A stretch of 43,022 bases of DNA, from NCBI GenBank assembly GCA_020344015.1, contig CP070812.1:1014473-1057494 (forward strand), given 5' to 3'. Within the stretch, counting starts at the first letter, position 1; every line of letters starts with the position of its first letter. This stretch comes from Gemmatimonadota bacterium (lineage in GTDB: Bacteria > Gemmatimonadota > Gemmatimonadetes > Palauibacterales > KS3-K002). Below the pieces are notes generated by a model. It did no database searches and was not told where the DNA came from. It saw only the letters and a program-made list of their open reading frames with translations. The position numbers were made by a program, and so were the translations under genes. This document shows positions 41,307 through 43,022 of this stretch, in pieces.

Positions 41307-42059
41307 ATGGACGAGAGGACAGTCAGCAGAGCAGCCTTCGACGCCGTGATCTTCGACCTCGACGGTGTCGTGACTCGCACCGCCAGCTTGCATGCGCGGG
41401 CCTGGAAGCAAGTGTTCGACGAGTTCCTGGCGCGGTGGAAGTGGGGGAACGGCGGATCACGTGATCCCTTCGATATCGAGGACGACTACAACCGGCACGT
41501 CGACGGCAAGCCGCGCTACGATGGCGTGCGCGACTTCCTCGCCTCGCGGGGAATCGAGCTACCCGAGGGCGATCCCAGTGACGGACCCGATGTGGAGTCC
41601 GTTTGTGGGTTGGGCAATCGCAAGAACGTGCTCTACAACGAGCTGCTCAGCCAAGGTGGAGTAGAGATCTTCGAGGATACGGTAACACAGATTGAGGCCT
41701 GGAGAGCGATGGGCCTCAAGACCGCTATCGTGTCGTCGAGCAAGAACTGCGCGACCGTGCTGCAGGTCGCGGGGCTCACCGAGCTCTTCGACATCCGCGT
41801 CGATGGCGTCGAGTCGGCGCGCCTCGGGCTCGAGGGCAAGCCGGCGCCCGACATCTTTCTGAAGGCGGCGGAGCTGCTGGGCGTCGAACCGGCGCGGGCC
41901 GTCGTCTTCGAGGACGCGGTGTCCGGCGTTCAGGCAGGGCGCGCCGGAGGCTTCGGTTGGGTGATCGGCGTCGACCGCGTCGGGGCACGTGACGCCTTGC
42001 TGGCGAACGGCGCCGACACAGTAGTTAGCGATCTCAGGGAAGTGCCGACAGGGAGCTGA
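41307..42059 (+). CDS. pgmB: beta-phosphoglucomutase-type HAD phosphatase
   Basis: A 250-residue HAD-superfamily protein of the beta-phosphoglucomutase group. Motif I is FDLDGVVTRTASLH (nucleophile Asp17, acid/base Asp19); motif II is VSSSKNC; the motif III Lys is in EGKPAPDIFL; motif IV is FEDAVSGVQAG. The cap region (WGNGGSRDPFDIEDDYNRHV) resembles the forms fused or linked to GH65 enzymes. It should convert beta-glucose 1-phosphate to glucose 6-phosphate. Its stop overlaps the next start by one base (TGATG), so it is translated together with otsB. Confidence 0.92.
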   Translation: MDERTVSRAAFDAVIFDLDGVVTRTASLHARAWKQVFDEFLARWKWGNGGSRDPFDIEDDYNRHVDGKPRYDGVRDFLASRGIELPEGDPSDGPDVESVCGLGNRKNVLYNELLSQGGVEIFEDTVTQIEAWRAMGLKTAIVSSSKNCATVLQVAGLTELFDIRVDGVESARLGLEGKPAPDIFLKAAELLGVEPARAVVFEDAVSGVQAGRAGGFGWVIGVDRVGARDALLANGADTVVSDLREVPTGS

Positions 42060-42889
42060 TGCGCATGATCGAGGGCCATCCGGAAGGTGACCGTCTGGCG
42101 AGCGAACTGCCATCAGCGCTCGGGTCGGCTGAGGAGATCGCCGCGCACCTCAAGGGGAAGCGCGCCGCCATGTTCCTCGACTACGATGGGACGCTCACGC
42201 CCATCGTCTCGCAGCCCGAGGACGCGATCCTCGCGGACTCGATGCGGGACGTGCTCAGAGAGCTGGCCGGACTCTGCACGGTCGCCATCGTCAGCGGGCG
42301 CGACCGTGCCGACGTCGAGCCGCTCGTTGCCCTGGATGGACTGATCTTCGCGGGAAGCCACGGTTTCGATATCAAAGGGCCGGGACTGCGCATGGAGTAC
42401 GAGGGCGGCAAGGACCGTCTGCCCGACCTCGACGCGGCCGAGCAGGAGCTTCACGAGCGGATCGACCCGATCGCCGGCGCGCGGGTCGAGCGCAAGCGCT
42501 TCGCCATTGCCAACCACTACCGCAACGTTGTAGAGGATGACGTGCCGCGTGTCGAGCAAGCGGTGCGCGAAGTGCTCGCCGGGTATGAGCGGCTGCGGCT
42601 CTCGCACGGCAAGAAAGTCTTAGAGCTGCGCCCCGACATCGATTGGGACAAAGGGCGAGCCGTGTTCTGGCTGCTCGAAGCGCTGGACCTCGATGGTGAC
42701 GACGTGCTGCCGTTCTACCTGGGTGACGATGTCACCGACGAGGACGCGTTCGCGGTTTTGTCGGGTCGGGGAATCGGTGTTATCGTAGGCAACCCGTCAT
42801 ACAAGACCAACGCGAGTTACGGTTTGCGGAACACGCCGGAGGTAGAAGTATTCCTCAGTCAGTTGGTCGGCCTCATCAGAGACGAGTGA
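42059..42889 (+). CDS. otsB: trehalose-6-phosphate phosphatase
   Basis: A 276-residue HAD phosphatase of the OtsB family: FLDYDGTLTPIV (Asp41, Asp43), IVSGRDRADVE, AGSHGFDIKGPG, the long KVLELRPDIDWDKGRA block that recognises the trehalose group, and YLGDDVTDEDAF. It should release trehalose from its 6-phosphate. ATG overlaps the pgmB stop; a second ATG at 42,065 is possible. No OtsA synthase is seen in the window, so either it lies elsewhere or the phosphate ester comes from uptake or from a phosphorylase. Confidence 0.93.
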   Translation: MRMIEGHPEGDRLASELPSALGSAEEIAAHLKGKRAAMFLDYDGTLTPIVSQPEDAILADSMRDVLRELAGLCTVAIVSGRDRADVEPLVALDGLIFAGSHGFDIKGPGLRMEYEGGKDRLPDLDAAEQELHERIDPIAGARVERKRFAIANHYRNVVEDDVPRVEQAVREVLAGYERLRLSHGKKVLELRPDIDWDKGRAVFWLLEALDLDGDDVLPFYLGDDVTDEDAFAVLSGRGIGVIVGNPSYKTNASYGLRNTPEVEVFLSQLVGLIRDE

Positions 42890-42891
42890 CG

Positions 42892-43022
42892 ATGGACGGA
42901 TGGAAGCTGGTCTACGAGGGTTGGGATCCCGAGAGTGAGCCGCTGCGCGAGGCGCTGACGACGCTGGGCAACGGATACATCGCCACGCGTGGCGCTCTCG
43001 AACTGGCCGACGCCGGTGGCCC
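42892..43022 (+). CDS. GH65-family disaccharide phosphorylase or hydrolase, N-terminal part
   Basis: The first 43 codons only; the gene runs off the right edge. It reads MDGWKLVYEGWDPESEPLRE and continues to ALTTLGNGYIATRGALE. The LxxLGNGYxxxRG pattern is the typical N-terminus of GH65 enzymes such as trehalose, kojibiose or maltose phosphorylases. Two bases separate it from the otsB stop. With beta-phosphoglucomutase next to it, a phosphorylase that yields beta-glucose 1-phosphate is the simplest reading; trehalose is suggested by otsB. Confidence 0.82.
   Translation, partial: MDGWKLVYEGWDPESEPLREALTTLGNGYIATRGALELADAGG

Overview
The window is about 43 kb of GC-rich, densely packed bacterial chromosome. 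The gene content suggests Gemmatimonadota or a relative: a tricorn-type S41 peptidase, a DUF5916 outer-surface protein, several beta-lactamase-fold lipoproteins, an ETF / ETF-quinone oxidoreductase cluster and a two-photolyase light island. That placement is inference; no rRNA or marker gene is present. I saw no tRNA, rRNA, CRISPR array, IS element or phage gene.

Region 1 (1-10,000) holds housekeeping and repair genes: an RmuC-family protein, a small membrane protein, a serine-hydrolase lipoprotein, a UvrD-type helicase with a DEDDh exonuclease domain inserted in it, a very small glutaredoxin and a large secreted tricorn-like peptidase. The glutaredoxin has an in-frame TGA exactly where the first active-site cysteine of CPYC should be, a good ribosome binding site upstream of the TGA, and a SECIS-like stem-loop just after it. 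It is probably a selenoprotein (U-P-Y-C).

Region 2 (10,000-16,240) is an electron-transfer operon: a long acyl-CoA dehydrogenase, an ETF-quinone oxidoreductase with a C-terminal ferredoxin domain, EtfB and an unusual EtfA. A 144-bp inverted repeat lies inside the operon.

Region 3 (16,240-27,000) is mostly on the minus strand: three tandem paralogous serine-hydrolase lipoproteins and a small lipoprotein, a DUF5916 protein, a tiny zinc-ribbon protein, proline dehydrogenase, an MBL-fold/rhodanese protein, and a TauE/SafE exporter that has lost about 60 residues from its second repeat.

Region 4 (27,000-41,050) looks like a light-controlled damage-response island. Two MerR-type regulators with adenosylcobalamin-binding (CarH/LitR-like) domains stand at positions 27,083 and 35,612. 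Between them lie a TudS-DUF1722 fusion (RudS-like tRNA 4-thiouridine desulfidase), a DUF2867 epimerase-like protein, an Fpg/Nei glycosylase with Ala in place of catalytic Pro2, an iron-sulfur (6-4)-type photolyase and a class II CPD photolyase. The last three form an operon with the second regulator. Beyond it are a DUF378 membrane protein, a fasciclin protein, an SDR, an FAD oxidoreductase and a DUF427 protein. Five copies of a paired 6-mer (TTGACA or TGGACA) repeated at exactly 11 bp lie in the three control regions, overlapping -35 boxes or start sites. This is the spacing and the TnnACA pattern known for CarH operators, so the genes can be read as one regulon sensed through vitamin B12 photochemistry. 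A second SDR and a rhomboid protease follow.

Region 5 (41,300-43,022) starts a disaccharide-phosphate operon: beta-phosphoglucomutase, trehalose-6-phosphate phosphatase and the beginning of a GH65 phosphorylase, cut by the window edge.
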